Assembly: GCA_963573315.1 (NCBI GenBank)
Contig: OY752150.1
Coordinates: 1,488,001-1,552,000, forward strand
Direction: 5' to 3'
DNA length: 64,000 nucleotides
Origin: Entomortierella parvispora
Lineage: Eukaryota; Mortierellomycota; Mortierellomycetes; Mortierellales; Mortierellaceae
In this document: positions 31,716 through 44,134 of the stretch, piece after piece
Layout: each line of letters begins with the position of its first letter
How positions within the stretch are numbered: position 1 is the first letter of the stretch
Translations under genes and position numbers: made by a program
The notes under the pieces: generated by a model
What the model was told of the DNA's origin: nothing
The model's input: the letters and a program-made list of their open reading frames with translations, nothing else
Database searches by the model: none

Positions 31716-33446
31716 GTTAGATTTATCATAGAATTAAAGCGTGTCTGCATGTCTGTTGGTCTGCTGGGAGGGGATTGCGACAAATCCTACTATGGGGAAC
31801 ATTCCCTTCTCTGAAACTTGGGACGAATATCTCAGCGAGATGCGGAATTCGTAGGGTGATTCGAGCTATGATTTCTATCAGGTTGATCATCTCTGGAGGT
31901 CTCCTAATCTCGCTCCATCCGAACATACGGCCTTTCTCCACTCTCCTTAATCATCTTTCCGCATCCTTCTTGTCATGGATTGCTATTGTGCACACCCTTC
32001 TACTTATTCTACGCCGTCTTTTTCGTTTAGCATTCTGTTGGCTTTTCATCTCATCCGGTTCGAAGGGGAGTAGGCCCTGCGTTGAATAGCGAAATGTTGT
32101 AAAGTGCTCGAATTAACGAGGTTTGGATGCCGACGACGACGACGTGTTTTTTGTCTGATGCTGCCCAGAAGTATAACGCGTCTAAGATGGAAAACAGGGA
32201 AACCCTAAAAAACGACATAGCCGAATGATTGACCTTGCGGCTGATCTGCTTACAATACTCTTCTCCTAAGCACGCGGCTTTCACACCATTGTAAGTGTAT
32301 ACAGTAATATAACACTTTGCGCCGAATCAATTGAGTGGTCCGGTGCATGTTCTTCGTAGTAGAGGTGGCTCTTCTACTGTAGTTGATTCATTGTGAAGTG
32401 CTTCGTGCCCTTAGGGCGCCTTCTTTGTGAGACCACAAGAATGGAATGGATTTGTTTTTTGAAGGCAAAAGTGTCCGACCCGTGTTCCGTATCGAAAACA
32501 GAGGAGGCGGATGAACGGGAGCTTTCAATGGATGTATGGGCTCTTTCAATCGCAGTGGGATAACCAGCGTCGGGAAAAAAAAGGCTAAGTCAAGGTTCAC
32601 GCTTCCTCCTCCCTTTGAACAGGGTCAGCCGCTCACTTCGTACCAGCAAAGTTGAAAAAACACAGCATGCATCATTTATTTTGCTGCGCGTGAACCCACC
32701 ATTTGTGCAGTGCAGTGCAGGTTGTGCATCTGTAAAGGCAACTGTTTTCGTGGCCTGTTCCTTGTTTGTATGTAAACAAACCTGAAAAAAAGGGGGTGGG
32801 GCAACGCAGTGCCGTTTCTCATCTTTCTTGTTGTTTTCACTCTTGCTATGTTTTTTTGCCTCAAGACTTTGGAGAGGAAAGACGAAGATACGCAAACGAG
32901 AGTCGGTGCCCGATGACTCCCACCCCGACTGGACGGTCTGTTCAAGTATTTAAGCATGGGTCGAAACCCACATTTTTGTTCTGCACCCAACCTCACCTTC
33001 CATTGCCTTCCATCCTTACAGCTTGCACCCCCGCACACATTCTCTCATCCATTTCTTCGATACCTGTATTAACAAACGTATGACAATGCCACTCCTTCAT
33101 ATTACCAAGGATCCACGTCAAATGCTAGCCCGTAAGTGATATGTCTTCACATATAGAGTACAAGCAACACTCCAATTCAACCTCGGTCAATGAATGGACA
33201 TGCTAATAACGTTTCTCCTAAAACTTTAGTGTTACTACAATGACCACATCCATTCTTACGTTTAGAAGTCGCGCACTCTGGTGCAAGAATAGTGCCCTCT
33301 CCTTTCAAGCCACTTCTCCATACCTAGGGCAAGAAGAATAATCGCTCTCTCTTTCTCTCTCTCCATACCTCTGGAATAGAACCGAGTTCGAGGCTCCTCC
33401 CTACGGCACAAGATTCAGCACTGCTTCATCGGCACCCCTTTGCTCT
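31716..33446. other. Gene-poor interval
   Basis: 1.7 kb with no supported gene; only short, unspliced frames of no likeness. The 3' flank of the Sel1 gene and the promoter of the orphan gene at 33447 must lie here. CT-microsatellite at about 33345-33362. Confidence 0.55.
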
Positions 33447-35325
33447 ATGAACGAACGGAAAATCGAACGAATGAACATGAAGGGCCCCTCCAAGAAGAAG
33501 CCTCGAGGCAAGCCAACGGCCAAACTCCCCAGTCGCGAAGCGCCTGGGAAAGAGAACGTTTCGCCACTGGTAAGTGACAGTCGTGTGCATGCTCTTTGCC
33601 TGCTGTGTGTTTATGGATGATGTCCAGTAATTTCTCCTTCATGGTACAATAACTCTATTAGAATACAGAGAGCTACTTTCCTGTCGACGGAGAGGGAGCT
33701 TTCTCAAGCTCTGCACGACCACCGCCATTAGGAGTTAGCTCAATCGGGAAGCGTCCCTCTAGTGAGCATCCAGAACTTCCAAAAAAGAAGAGGGGCGAGG
33801 CCTTCAAGCCTAGGAACGATTGCCACGGCAGCAATGAGAGCTTCGCAAGCACGAGTACCACTGATGATAACATCGGATACATTAGCATGGATTCTCCTAC
33901 AGCACTTCCAAGCGTTGCAGAACCGTCACATCAACTTGATGAAAAGCTGATCAAAACATATGATTTCCACAAGCGAGGTGATTTCCTTAACTATCGGAAG
34001 GAGGCGCGCAAAGTTGCGAGCGACAAATCCAAGAAGATGGCCCCTTCGAACGTGCATCAATATCTGTAAGTGAAGAGTGTTCCAGGAATGTTTTCTCGTG
34101 TAAATAGGCATACTTACTTACTCACGTTGGATCGCTACAACAAAGCCTTGAGAAAGATATTGTCGAGCTGGACTTCGCTCCAAAGGGTCTGGAATCGGCG
34201 TATCATGATTTCAAAAAACAATTTCAGGGGAAAATTATCGACATCGACAAATCGTACGTTGACGCCTGCTCAGCCTTTGAGCTCGAGATTGCCACAACAG
34301 GACTATCTGACGAGCAAGATATCTCCAATGAAAAGAATGACGAGATACGGAAATTTCTCCTCCAATTGTAGGTTATCTTTCTGTATCACTCTCTAGGTAA
34401 TATATCAGATTCTAAACGCCTCCTTTTTTTGCTAGGTACTGGTCATCCAAAGTCAGCTTGGTGGATTGTATGAGAAGAAATGAGTCCAGTTTCTCGCAGT
34501 CAATCACCAAAAAACTCTGGCAGAATCAGTTTCCTGAAAGTACCGGCTACGCACTGTCTTGGGGCGACGGAGCACAATTGAATGCTTCTGAGGGGAACCT
34601 TGGCAAAGACGAGGGAAAAATACTGGAAGGTGACTTGATGAAATCCGGCGGGCAGGATTACACTCTCTGTCACATAGCGATCAAGCGACCGAATCTGGTG
34701 TATCGGTCTAAAAAGTATATTTTCAATTACTACCAGCTTGTCATGAAGTGTAAACGCACAATCGAAGACGCTGCCAACTCTGAACATTCAAAGCACAAAT
34801 GCTCTGCGGCCGTGTACTATGGTAAAGCTATCTCCTATTCGGAGATCCTCTTTAATAACCCAAGTTGTTACCAAGGAATTTGAGCATTGACAACTTTACA
34901 TTCTCGACTCTTTTAGGATGTCAGATGTTCGTCTACACCATGACATACTATTCTGGCTTCTACCATTGGTCGCTATTGGGACAGAGCCCTATTCCTTGTG
35001 ATCGCTCTAATTTCAGTAGCGTATATCCGGTGCTGCGTCTCCTGCATTCGCTTCAGGTACAATGCTGGTCCTCCATTGATAAGCTTTCTCTCCAAGTTTG
35101 CGTTGATATGTCGAGGCTCAATTCCCACAAATCTAACGTCTTTTCCATTGGACTGCGCAGGTCTTCTTGGGTTCGGATGAAAATCTAAAAGGACAGAATG
35201 ACTCGCAAGCTATCCCTAAAGAGGGATTCCTTGATTCACCCCATTCCCCCGGCAGAGGAAAGTCTTCCAAGAAACGTTCGGTGAAGTCTGGTCCTTTCCA
35301 ACCCTTGGAAGAGGAAGCGAACTAG
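33447..35325 (+). CDS. Six-exon orphan protein (479 aa)
   Basis: Unrecognised but clearly a gene: six exons, 33447-33569, 33662-34065, 34146-34367, 34436-34821, 34917-35056 and 35161-35325, join in one frame with GTAAGT/GTAGGT/GTAAAG/GTACAA donors and intron lengths of 68-104 nt. The N-terminus is strongly basic (KGPSKKKPRGKPTAKLPSRE), suggesting nuclear or DNA contact. The middle has a charged helical stretch (KALDFHKRGDFLNYRKEARK-like, then GLESAYHDFKKQFQGKIIDI). Exons 4-5 encode an aromatic/Cys-rich folded part (KKYIFNYYQLVMKCKRTIED, CQMFVYTMTYYSGFYHW). The tail is Ser/Lys-rich and ends in PFQPLEEEAN. Two in-frame ATGs (33471, 33477) follow the chosen one. No known domain seen; it may be lineage-specific. 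Confidence 0.75.
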
Positions 35326-36413
35326 GGCAAATTCAACATCACAATATCACAATATCACAATATCGGAATACCAGAGTATAGCAATACCACAATCTAGTTG
35401 CCACTGGTGTCAATTTCTACCATGTGTGGGGGAATTGAACTTGATGCAAAGCAATACCTTTATTATAGGACGTCATAAATAAAAGATTTTCACTCTACTG
35501 TCCAAGTTCAGTCCATCCTTTCCAAAGATCACTCTCCAGAGAAGAAGATAGACCAAGACATATCCACCTTACACCTTACGAGGCGACATATCTTCTTCAT
35601 TGCCTGTGGCCGAGTTTGGTGCCCAACAGAAAGATATCCGCCTCATCTGCTCCGACTGCATACCCTACTGATTATCTGCTGTGATAATAGCGGGGCTTGG
35701 CTTGGTGGATGATGTGCATTGGATGTATTGTGATGGATGACTTCTCTCTCTTATTCACTTTGTCGTTGAAGCTTCAAATCCAAGCTGGTTCATACTAGAT
35801 CAACGTCCTCATGTTGCCTGCGAAATGAACATCTCCCAGGCTACAGCTTACATCAATTTCAATTTGGTGGCACTGAATCAAAATTTTGGTGCGACAAGAG
35901 GAAGCTGTGACATGTCATTCATCCCATACACCCCATGCACCCCATCCCATGTGCCTCAGGCACCTCCTGCACTGATAAAAGCGGATATCCAGTGTATGTA
36001 AAATGCTATTGAGAATCATATTTCGTCCGCTGACCTGAAAGAGAGACGCCCTTGAGACTGATCTGCAAGCCAGTGCTATTTTTTTTCGTGGGTGAGGTTG
36101 AGCTGTGGCTTAGATACCTGGATTTCTCTATCAATCTGCCATCAACGGACCATTAGCCCGAACAGCCTGACTTCCGCCAACAGTCTTTTTATCAGCAAAG
36201 CAGGATCTTTCCTGGATCACCATCTATAGCCACCCTTTTGCCGTATCTTTCCTGAGCTACCCACTTTTGTAGTCACCATTCTTCAAGGATCCTCAGAACG
36301 TGCCTTGTAAAGTTTTATTGCTGCAGGTACATTCTTCGTGCTGGATCATAGTCACCCAAAGGTTAGCTATCCTCCCACCGAAGCCGCAACCCAGGTGCTA
36401 TTCTAACTTATGT

Positions 36414-36456
<43 letters not shown>

Positions 36457-36891
36457 TCCCGAAGCCAAGGATTGCAGAAAACAAGCATCCGATGCCATCC
36501 ATAGATGAATAAGGAGACAGACAATGTGATCCTGGTTCTTCTAGTCCTATCCCCTGCAACTACAACAACACTATTCGACGACTGCTTCGAGAGAACATCC
36601 GGAATAATGGATTGGCGAAGATCGGCCAAGCTCGACGACGAATGCTTTTACCAGTGAGCCGCTCCTATCCGCTCTGCGCAGCACAGGAAAGAGACGATGA
36701 AACTGGAGACCAGCAGTATCAATAAGCTAGACTCTTGGCCCATCAAGGAGCATATTCTATTGTCCTATCCTGAAGTGTCCATCGCGTTATGATGCCGATC
36801 AATCCAGAACGTGGTAAGGGCACCATTATACAAGCTTACAAAGAAAAAAGTATCCACAGCAGTGTCCCTGATAGTTGTGAATATAAACTAG
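35326..36891. other. Gene-poor, probably decayed sequence
   Basis: No supported gene. An (ATATCACA)n array sits at 35339-35365 just after the orphan gene. A run of 35 T lies at 36419-36453. A short plus-strand frame near 36697-36793 (KLETSSINKLDSWPIKEHIL) has protein-like composition but ends in a stop and has no context. Confidence 0.5.
36419..36453. repeat. 35-T homopolymer
   Basis: A run of 35 T, i.e. poly(A) on the minus strand. It could be the tail of a retroposed element inserted in minus orientation, but no target-site duplication was recognised. Confidence 0.9.
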
Positions 36892-37296
36892 GCAGCAAGT
36901 GCGGAGCTTGTGACGAACACTTTGGCAAAGATTAACCGAGCAGCGTCTGAGCAAGAACAGGAGGAAGACGCCGTATTCATTCCTCCAGAACGAACCACAA
37001 TGGAGTAGTCACGAGACAACGCACCCCATCGAGGCGGCTATTTCGTTTTCAATAGCGGCGCTCCGCCGGGCTATATTCTCTCACTTCAATCATCTGTCGA
37101 AGGAGGAAAACTGCATCGCCCTGGTCTCGTGCATGATCCACAGCAGACTACCTCATCACCATCCCAGGATCCCCCTGTTCCTCCCAAGCCTCCGTCTGAG
37201 CAAGGAGGAGTGGAGGATGAATCGGCAGGATCGGCAGGATCAGTAGCCCCAGCAGGACGACCTGTTAACCCCGCAGTCCTACAAGATGAACTATAA
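36892..37296 (+). pseudogene. Reading frame interrupted by one TAG
   Basis: After an ACTAG that could be a splice acceptor, the frame runs 38 codons (AELVTNTLAKINRAASEQEQ, then DAVFIPPERTTME), hits TAG at 37006-37008 and continues in the same frame for 95 more codons (GGYFVFNSGAPPGYILSLQS, a Pro/Ser segment, ending NPAVLQDEL) to TAA. The composition on both sides is protein-like and continuous. A recent single nonsense mutation in the last exon of a gene would explain this; so would an unrelated frame after a genuine stop. No family recognised. Confidence 0.35.
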
Positions 37297-38542
37297 GATC
37301 CCCGGATCATAAAGTAAGGTAATAAGGCCCTCTCTTTCTTTTCCGTTGCTGATGTTTACTTTTGCTTTCCTTAGAATCTTACCCCTGTAATGGCCACAAA
37401 ACCTTCCATTGACCTGTCACTCCCAGGACTGCGTCAGCTTGGTTGTCTTCGGGTCGGCATCTTTCAGAAATCCAAATTTCAGCAATCATCAAAATAAAAT
37501 AAAATAAAATAAAAAAAAACTTATTTCAGAAAAATTGTCCCTCCCTCCCACAGGCAACAGACTGGAAACTCTGGCAGATCAAATCATCTTGTTGGCCAAT
37601 TGTGGATTTTTCCAAAGCCATGCATTCCTCGGTCCTTCGGGATCTCTCCAATGTAGAAATTTAACACTACTGGACCTTCCAGGCAGACAAGGCAGCGCCA
37701 ACAGAGTCGAACCATACATGGCTGGGACCTCTTGGAATTTTGATTTGGGAAAGAAAGCCCGAGAAGAGCTTTAGCGTCTTCAGTCAACTTCATCATGTCA
37801 AATATGATGCGACAACACCTACAACAATGCAATTACAACCTGACAAAATGTCAGCCTCTCTAATACTCTCAAAAGCATCCACGTCCATCAGGTACAAGAC
37901 TCGTCCTTGGAGATGGTTAATGTCATCCTGGAGGACCTGTTCTATCGCTCTGGTTCACCTGACTGCCGGTCCCTCAACCTCACATCTCCCGGATTCGAGA
38001 ATGAAAATTACTATAAATAAAGGAGGCCTGACTTTAACAAGTCAATCAGACTCGAGCTCTAGGGACAGGTCGACCATGCTTGGTTTTCGGCTCCTACAGA
38101 ACTTCGTTAACCGCTCGACAGCGATATAGGGGGTTGATACAAACGTGGGTGAAAAAGGGAGATGCCAAAGATGGATGCCATGAGGCCGCCCGCACCTTCG
38201 AAACTTCTCGTTTACGTTTTCCTGCATGATTACAAACACCACGCACACTTTGCCTTCTGCTTTCTCCTGCGTGTGTTTCTCTCCCCACAACTTGTCTTCT
38301 AACGATATGATCAGAATGGCCATTATCCAGTACAGGGAAGATTTGAATATGTTACATTTGTAGTTCCTTTTTTTGAAACTCTTGGTATTGTTGAAGCGCG
38401 TGCGTGTAAAATTAAGGCATGAACTCTCTGGTCATTAAAGATCTGAACTATAAAATGGCGAAAGACGCTTATTATAGTACAATTCAGTAGAAGAAGATGG
38501 GCGTTGTCCGTTGGCTCTGCGGAGGACAATAGCGATTGGATC
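37297..38542. other. Gene-poor interval
   Basis: No supported gene; an (AAAAT)n stretch at about 37494-37517 and small frames on both strands. The last 200 nt should hold the 3' UTR of the seven-helix protein. Confidence 0.5.
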
Positions 38543-41500
38543 CTAATGCAGCATCTCCCACTGTTGCTTATCGAGCTCAGCGCTCTCCCATTGGTAATCT
38601 GACTCCGTGGCTGTCAGATTTGTTAATCGACTACTCGTTCTCTTGAAAGGACTTTGACTACGGGCATGGTCAATTCTACTATTGCCGTTGTTGTTGTCAC
38701 TGTTGGAGGCGGAGGGTTGAAAATGTTGCTGAACTTGTTGGGGGTGTGGCCGCGATGGCGACAGTGGATGCTGTTGTTGATGGCGTGATGACAGTCCTGA
38801 TGCTGCAACAACAGTTTCAGAGTCATGAAGTGGTGGAGAGGCTGCGTTTGTAGTGATCCTATATTGAGAAGGGCCCAGAACCGTGAGCGCTGCACCGCAA
38901 TGATCAGTTACCGACAAAGACTCTAATGACGCTACTCGCTCTTCCGACATCAACGTCCTGTCCACAGATCGTCGGTGAATCCTTTCGACCTCGATATCTG
39001 GGTCCTGACTGTAACCATTGCCACCATGCGCTAACTCGGCGTCACTACTAATGGGACTCGGGGTTCCTCCAATTTGCCTTTTGGTTGCCGCCTGGGTCAT
39101 AGGCGCTCTGGGGGTAACGATCGTAGTTGCCACCGATGTTGGCGACGCTGAGACTGCGGGAGCAATGGCAGGTATTCCGATTGAGGACAATGAAGCTGAG
39201 ACGACTAAAGGTCCAGAGCCGAACCCAGTGGATGTTGAATAAAGCGAGTACGTCGAGTATGCACCTGCGGATTGACGCGATCCACTACTGCCAGTATGGC
39301 TGCCATTGGCCCCAAAGGACGAACCCATGGAATAACCACTCGCCTGACTTTTTCGAACATCCTCGACTGCGGGTCGACTGCCTTCACCTGTTCCACTCCT
39401 ACGACGACTTTGAACGATAACTGAGCCCGAAGACAAGGTACCCGTAGATGAGGACACAGAGCTGTGCTTGTTGGTCGCTGTCATGGCGCCATTGGAAAAT
39501 TCTCCATTACTCGAAGATTTCCGCCGTGAGTTGTGGTTACTTGAGTCCTTCTTCCGGTCCAGGAACGCCCCTACTGAGACTTCTCCTGAGGTTGTTGTCA
39601 CGTCCGACAGTTCTCCCGTCCAAGTGCTGTACACACTAATGATCTCTGATCCTTGCTGCTGATGTTGTGTCGGTGGCTGCAGCATGAACGAATGCCGACC
39701 CAACTGACCAGATGATTCCTTGGGTGAAGGCTGTCTCTGCCGTTGTAGCAGCTGTTGCTGTTGTTGTTCTTGCTGCGAAAGAATCAGGTGGCGATCTCTC
39801 ATCCCAACACCATCATCTGAGTGTCCAGATGAAATCATTGTAGCCATGTCCGCATCCTCTTTACGTCCTGCTGAAGAGCGACGCCTTCGTACAACCCCAA
39901 AACTATCCGTGGAGCCCATCCGAGGCTGCAGTGATGACGGTCGGGAGTAGCCCTGCTCGGCATTTTCGTTCAGGGAGTCAGGCGTTGAGCGCTTGCTTGG
40001 CGATTTTTCAAAGTTTAGGTGTTCCTGTTGTAGCTGCAATGTATGTTGCGATTTTTGGTATTGAGATGGAGGAAAGGTCGAGATATCGTCCAAGGGGCCA
40101 ATGGCTTGCCGTGGAAGGTATTGCTGCTGCTTCATCAATTGCTCTTGCTGACTTTGCTGTTGCTGCTGCTGCTGTCTATGATAGCTTCCTGCTCTCATAA
40201 CTGCGTTGTAGTGTGTTAACACATCATTCGTTGAGGCAAAGCTAGTCTTAGTCTCATACCACGCTGGTGTCAATGGCCGAGGCAACGTTGAGGCTGGCGT
40301 CATAGTTGGAGATACAGTTGATGCAGGAGAGGGTGAGTTGACTCTACTATCATGGAAAGCCTGTTGTTGATGTTGATGTTGTAGGCTCTGATGGTCCTCC
40401 AATTGTTGAGATTGAGATGAGTTTGTGAACAGAGCTGGAGCACTTGATTGAGAAATACGGGACTCGAACGATTCTCTCAATCGATATGGACTCCGGGTTG
40501 GAGGCGTCATCACCCTCTCCTGAGATTGCGACACTGGCGGGATAGGCTGGAAGTGTTGTTGTTGCAGTGATGGAGTTGAAGACCGATAGTTACGCTCAGG
40601 CAATGCATTCGGGAAAAATGCCTTTTGTTGCTGCATTGCAAAACTACCTGTCGCACTGCTGCTGCCGTTGCTGCCGCTTTCTCCCCCATAACTGATCGGA
40701 GGAGTAGGGGATGTGGCCAATGAGGTCGCTGCAGAGGCGTTTTCAGAGAGCGATGAGGGAGCAAACGATGATTTCGTCGATGATCTCGTGGCGGTGGACA
40801 CCGGCGTTTCAGTGTTGATTGGTGCGTGACTAGGTGTTTGGGATAGTGACATTGTCGCCGGCCCTGGAACACTGGATTTGGGAGGTAGTGCTTCAAAATC
40901 CGTCGTCTGCTGCTGGGTCTTCGGGAAGAGGAATGTGGGAGCAACATCTTCGTAAATCTGGTTTGCAATATCCAATATCTGTTTGTCTACCATGGCATCC
41001 ACAGATCGTCGAGGGCGGACTCCTGGCGGTGTTGTTGGTGTCGTAGGTGTTAATGGTGCTAATCCTTGCGAACCAAAATCGACCGGCGGTGCATTTACAG
41101 AATGGGTGGGGATGGGAGGTGGGGGTGCTCTGTATTTCTTGGTAGTCGCTGTGCTGCTGGTTGTACTACTAATTCCTGACTTTCGCGGGTCATCGTCGTC
41201 CGACAAAGAGACTGTCGGTGAAACCTGATGTTCGGAATCGCTGCTACTGACACCAAGGTAAGGTGTTCCTGCTGAGGGATATGGATCTGCCATGAGGAAT
41301 CCAGTCATAATAGGAGACAACACCACCTCTGGGTGGAGCTGATGACCAGATGGCAGTGATTGCGGCTCGTATGGCAAGAGCATCGGCGAGGCTGATGTCG
41401 AGTTGTTATTCTCCTCGAATGAGAACTTTCTGAGCCCAAAGTAATCCATCTCAATTGCACCTTCCTTTGTAGTCCGTGACGCTGGGGAAGTTGGCGCAGA

Positions 41501-44134
41501 AAGTGATTCCAGTCGGTGGTGTTGATGTTGAGCTGCTGCTGCAATAGCGAGGGCACCAGCATCGACTCGCGTCGTCACATTGGATCGCCGTTGCTGCAGT
41601 GGTGATGGCAACTGAGAGGGTGATTCGGTCGGTAAATATGGTGGGGCGGTAGAGTTTGCCACTGCGCTTACGGCCACTGCATTGGCTTTAGCTGCTCCAG
41701 ACGAGCTGCGTCTCCTTACCGGTGGCATTTGGTCGTAACTGGTTCTACTCCCAACATTGCTGTGTACTCCCTGAATAGAGCTCGTTCGGGCACCATACGC
41801 AGGGGTCGGACCGCCGAGCGTCGGGCGATCGAATGGATTCTGTCCAACGCTTGACCGGGCGCTACTGGTGCTGTCGCGTGTTTTTAAAATGCCGACCAGA
41901 GGTATAGCTGGGACCACCGCTGATGGTTTGAGAGATGAAGATCTCTTTGAACTAGGTGCGCTGGAGGCTGCGGCAGCTGTATTCACTGGAAGTTCCCCGG
42001 GTTGAGAAGTGGGAGCGGACGAGTCATTTTGGGCCCATGTGTGATCGCTTCTATTCTTAGGACTGTTGTCCGATGACAAAACGGATATGGTCTTTTCCAG
42101 ATCGGCAATGAGTCCATCGCGGTCAACGTTATCGTGCTCCGCCAGAAATTTTTTCATGGTCTCAACGTCCCTGCTATCCTCGTAATAATTACTGGGACTT
42201 CCAGAGTCCCTCCTCGATTTTTCTGCTACGATGGCGGAGGTCTTGTTTCGAGAGTCCGAGCTCCGCTTTGGGATTTGGCCAAAGCTGTGGGACCCGAGAT
42301 TTTGTTGTTTGTCGCTTGAAGGATCGAGAGTTGTACTCGAACCATAATCTCTTTCTTGACGGTCACGGACTCCACTCTCGAGCTGAATTTCGCTGGCAAC
42401 CGCGGTGATAGAGTCCATGTGAGCTCTTCTCTTGTGGTGCTGATGTTGACTTTGCTGCTGCGGCTCTTGCTGCTGCTGCTGCGACGGGCCATTGTCGACT
42501 CCTGACGATAAAGTAAGGTGACTAGTCAGCCCGTGCAGACTTGAGTGATTGTTCATACCGTGACGACCACCATCGCCTCCTGTCATTCCATGACCTGATT
42601 CACCATCCACGTAGAGGCTCTCTCGTATCCGTTTTGCGTCCTTCACAGATTTGCGGACTCGTTTTTGGAATCTTGCGCCAGGGTCGTTTTCTGGCTGAGT
42701 CAACACGTCCACCGACGGGTAGAGCAAGAACATGGCCGCTGGATATACAAGGATTATTAGCGTACTCCAAAGTGCACCTTGAAGATCGTTGATCGATTGA
42801 GCCAGCACCGGATACCGCCCACAGTCGACCAACGGAACTTTGTACAATATACCTAGAACCAGGATTGCGAACATGCTGCCAAGAAGCCAGTATACACATT
42901 GAATGTAGTAGGCTAATTGAAGCGTCGTCGATGTGTCTTCTCCAGTCACATTTCTGGAATCTCTCTCCAAGGCTCGAAGTCTTGCACATGTCAATGCGTA
43001 TCCAAAGATCACTGAGAGACCTAAGAGGAGCATGCAAAGGTCCGAGACGCGTGAAGCCTTAACCCAGTTATCGAGACCCAGTCCCAAGCCAATACAGATG
43101 CCTGGTGGAAGAACCAGAACCGTCGCGGCTAGTGCCCAGTAGGTATACATCTCGCCCTTGGACATGAAATGACCCTCATCCACGAGCGCCTCAACATGAT
43201 GACACCAATATGTGTTTAGCAGGAGCAGGCAGGAGATCAGACTGCACTGGGCAAAGCGGAGGACTAGCCGCAGCACGTAGTAGACGTGCCTGTCCGTCAC
43301 ATCGTAAAGGGACACGGCCTTCATTCCCAAGATGTAGTACAGGTCGTAGTCGGGCGGGGTTGTTACTCCGGAGAGGTCCCAGGAAGGGTTCTTTGTCATG
43401 TCCTGAAAGGTAACTGCGATGGGGAAGGCATTCGAGATATTCATCGGCTTTTCGAGGTGAGCTGCCGGAGCCATGTAGTAGCCGGCCATGGACTCCTTGT
43501 ACAAAACCTGGGCAAGCATGATGCTGTAGATAACTAACAACGACAACGACGCGACTGCGAGCCAAGTCACCATGGCCCGTGTGTTGAAACCAGGTTTGAA
43601 GGCAGCAAAGCCACGTGTGTTAAGGGCACGCGCCGTGATAAAGACCTAATAACAGTTGTAGCAATCAGTTAGTGTCAGGCCTGGATGTGCTGTGCGACGT
43701 CGCTTTTGAAAACGCCGATTTTGTTGGAGACAAGGCGACGCCCCAGGAGATTGGCTGTGCAGGCAATCACAGCCAAATATGCGTCCAACTGGACAAGAAA
43801 CGCGAAAAAAGATTGGCGAGATCGAACTTGGGGGAGTGAGAGTCGATCGCGTGTGGAAAGATCTTGTAAAGGGTTATGCTGTCGATTGTTGGGCGCATGA
43901 ACGATAGGTTCTGACACAGTTTACGAACAACGTCGGCTACTCACTAGGACGATAAAGCCAACTACAGAGGCATTAATTGCTTGCGAAGGCGGATCTTGCT
44001 CCAGAACTGCAGCGAGAAGAAGAGCATGAATGAAAGCAAGCAGTTAGCGCACTATCGATCTCGGCCGGCAAGGAAAGAGCTTTGGAGCTGATCAACAAAG
44101 GAGAGTGTAACTTACACATCCGTGTTTCCGACAT
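38543..44134 (-). CDS. Seven-helix membrane protein with a very long polyQ tail
   Basis: Three exons, 44134-44116 (19 nt), 44006-43945 and 43645-38543, give 1727 aa. The tiny first exons start MSETRMFLEQ and complete the first hydrophobic helix (VVGFIVLVFITARAL), which the large exon alone lacks. Seven likely helices follow in the first 320 residues, including MVTWLAVASLSLLVIYSIML, LISCLLLLNTYWCHH, VLVLPPGICIGLGLGL, LCMLLLGLSVIFGYAL, LLGSMFAILVLGILY and LWSTLIILVYPAAMFLLY. An extracellular loop of about 85 residues carries an NIS glycosylation site. The remaining 1400 residues are a cytoplasmic tail of Ser, Gln and Pro with Q7 tracts and KRSSS/RRRSSSG phospho-site-like motifs. This is a receptor-like plan, but I cannot tie it to a named receptor family. 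Confidence 0.8.
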
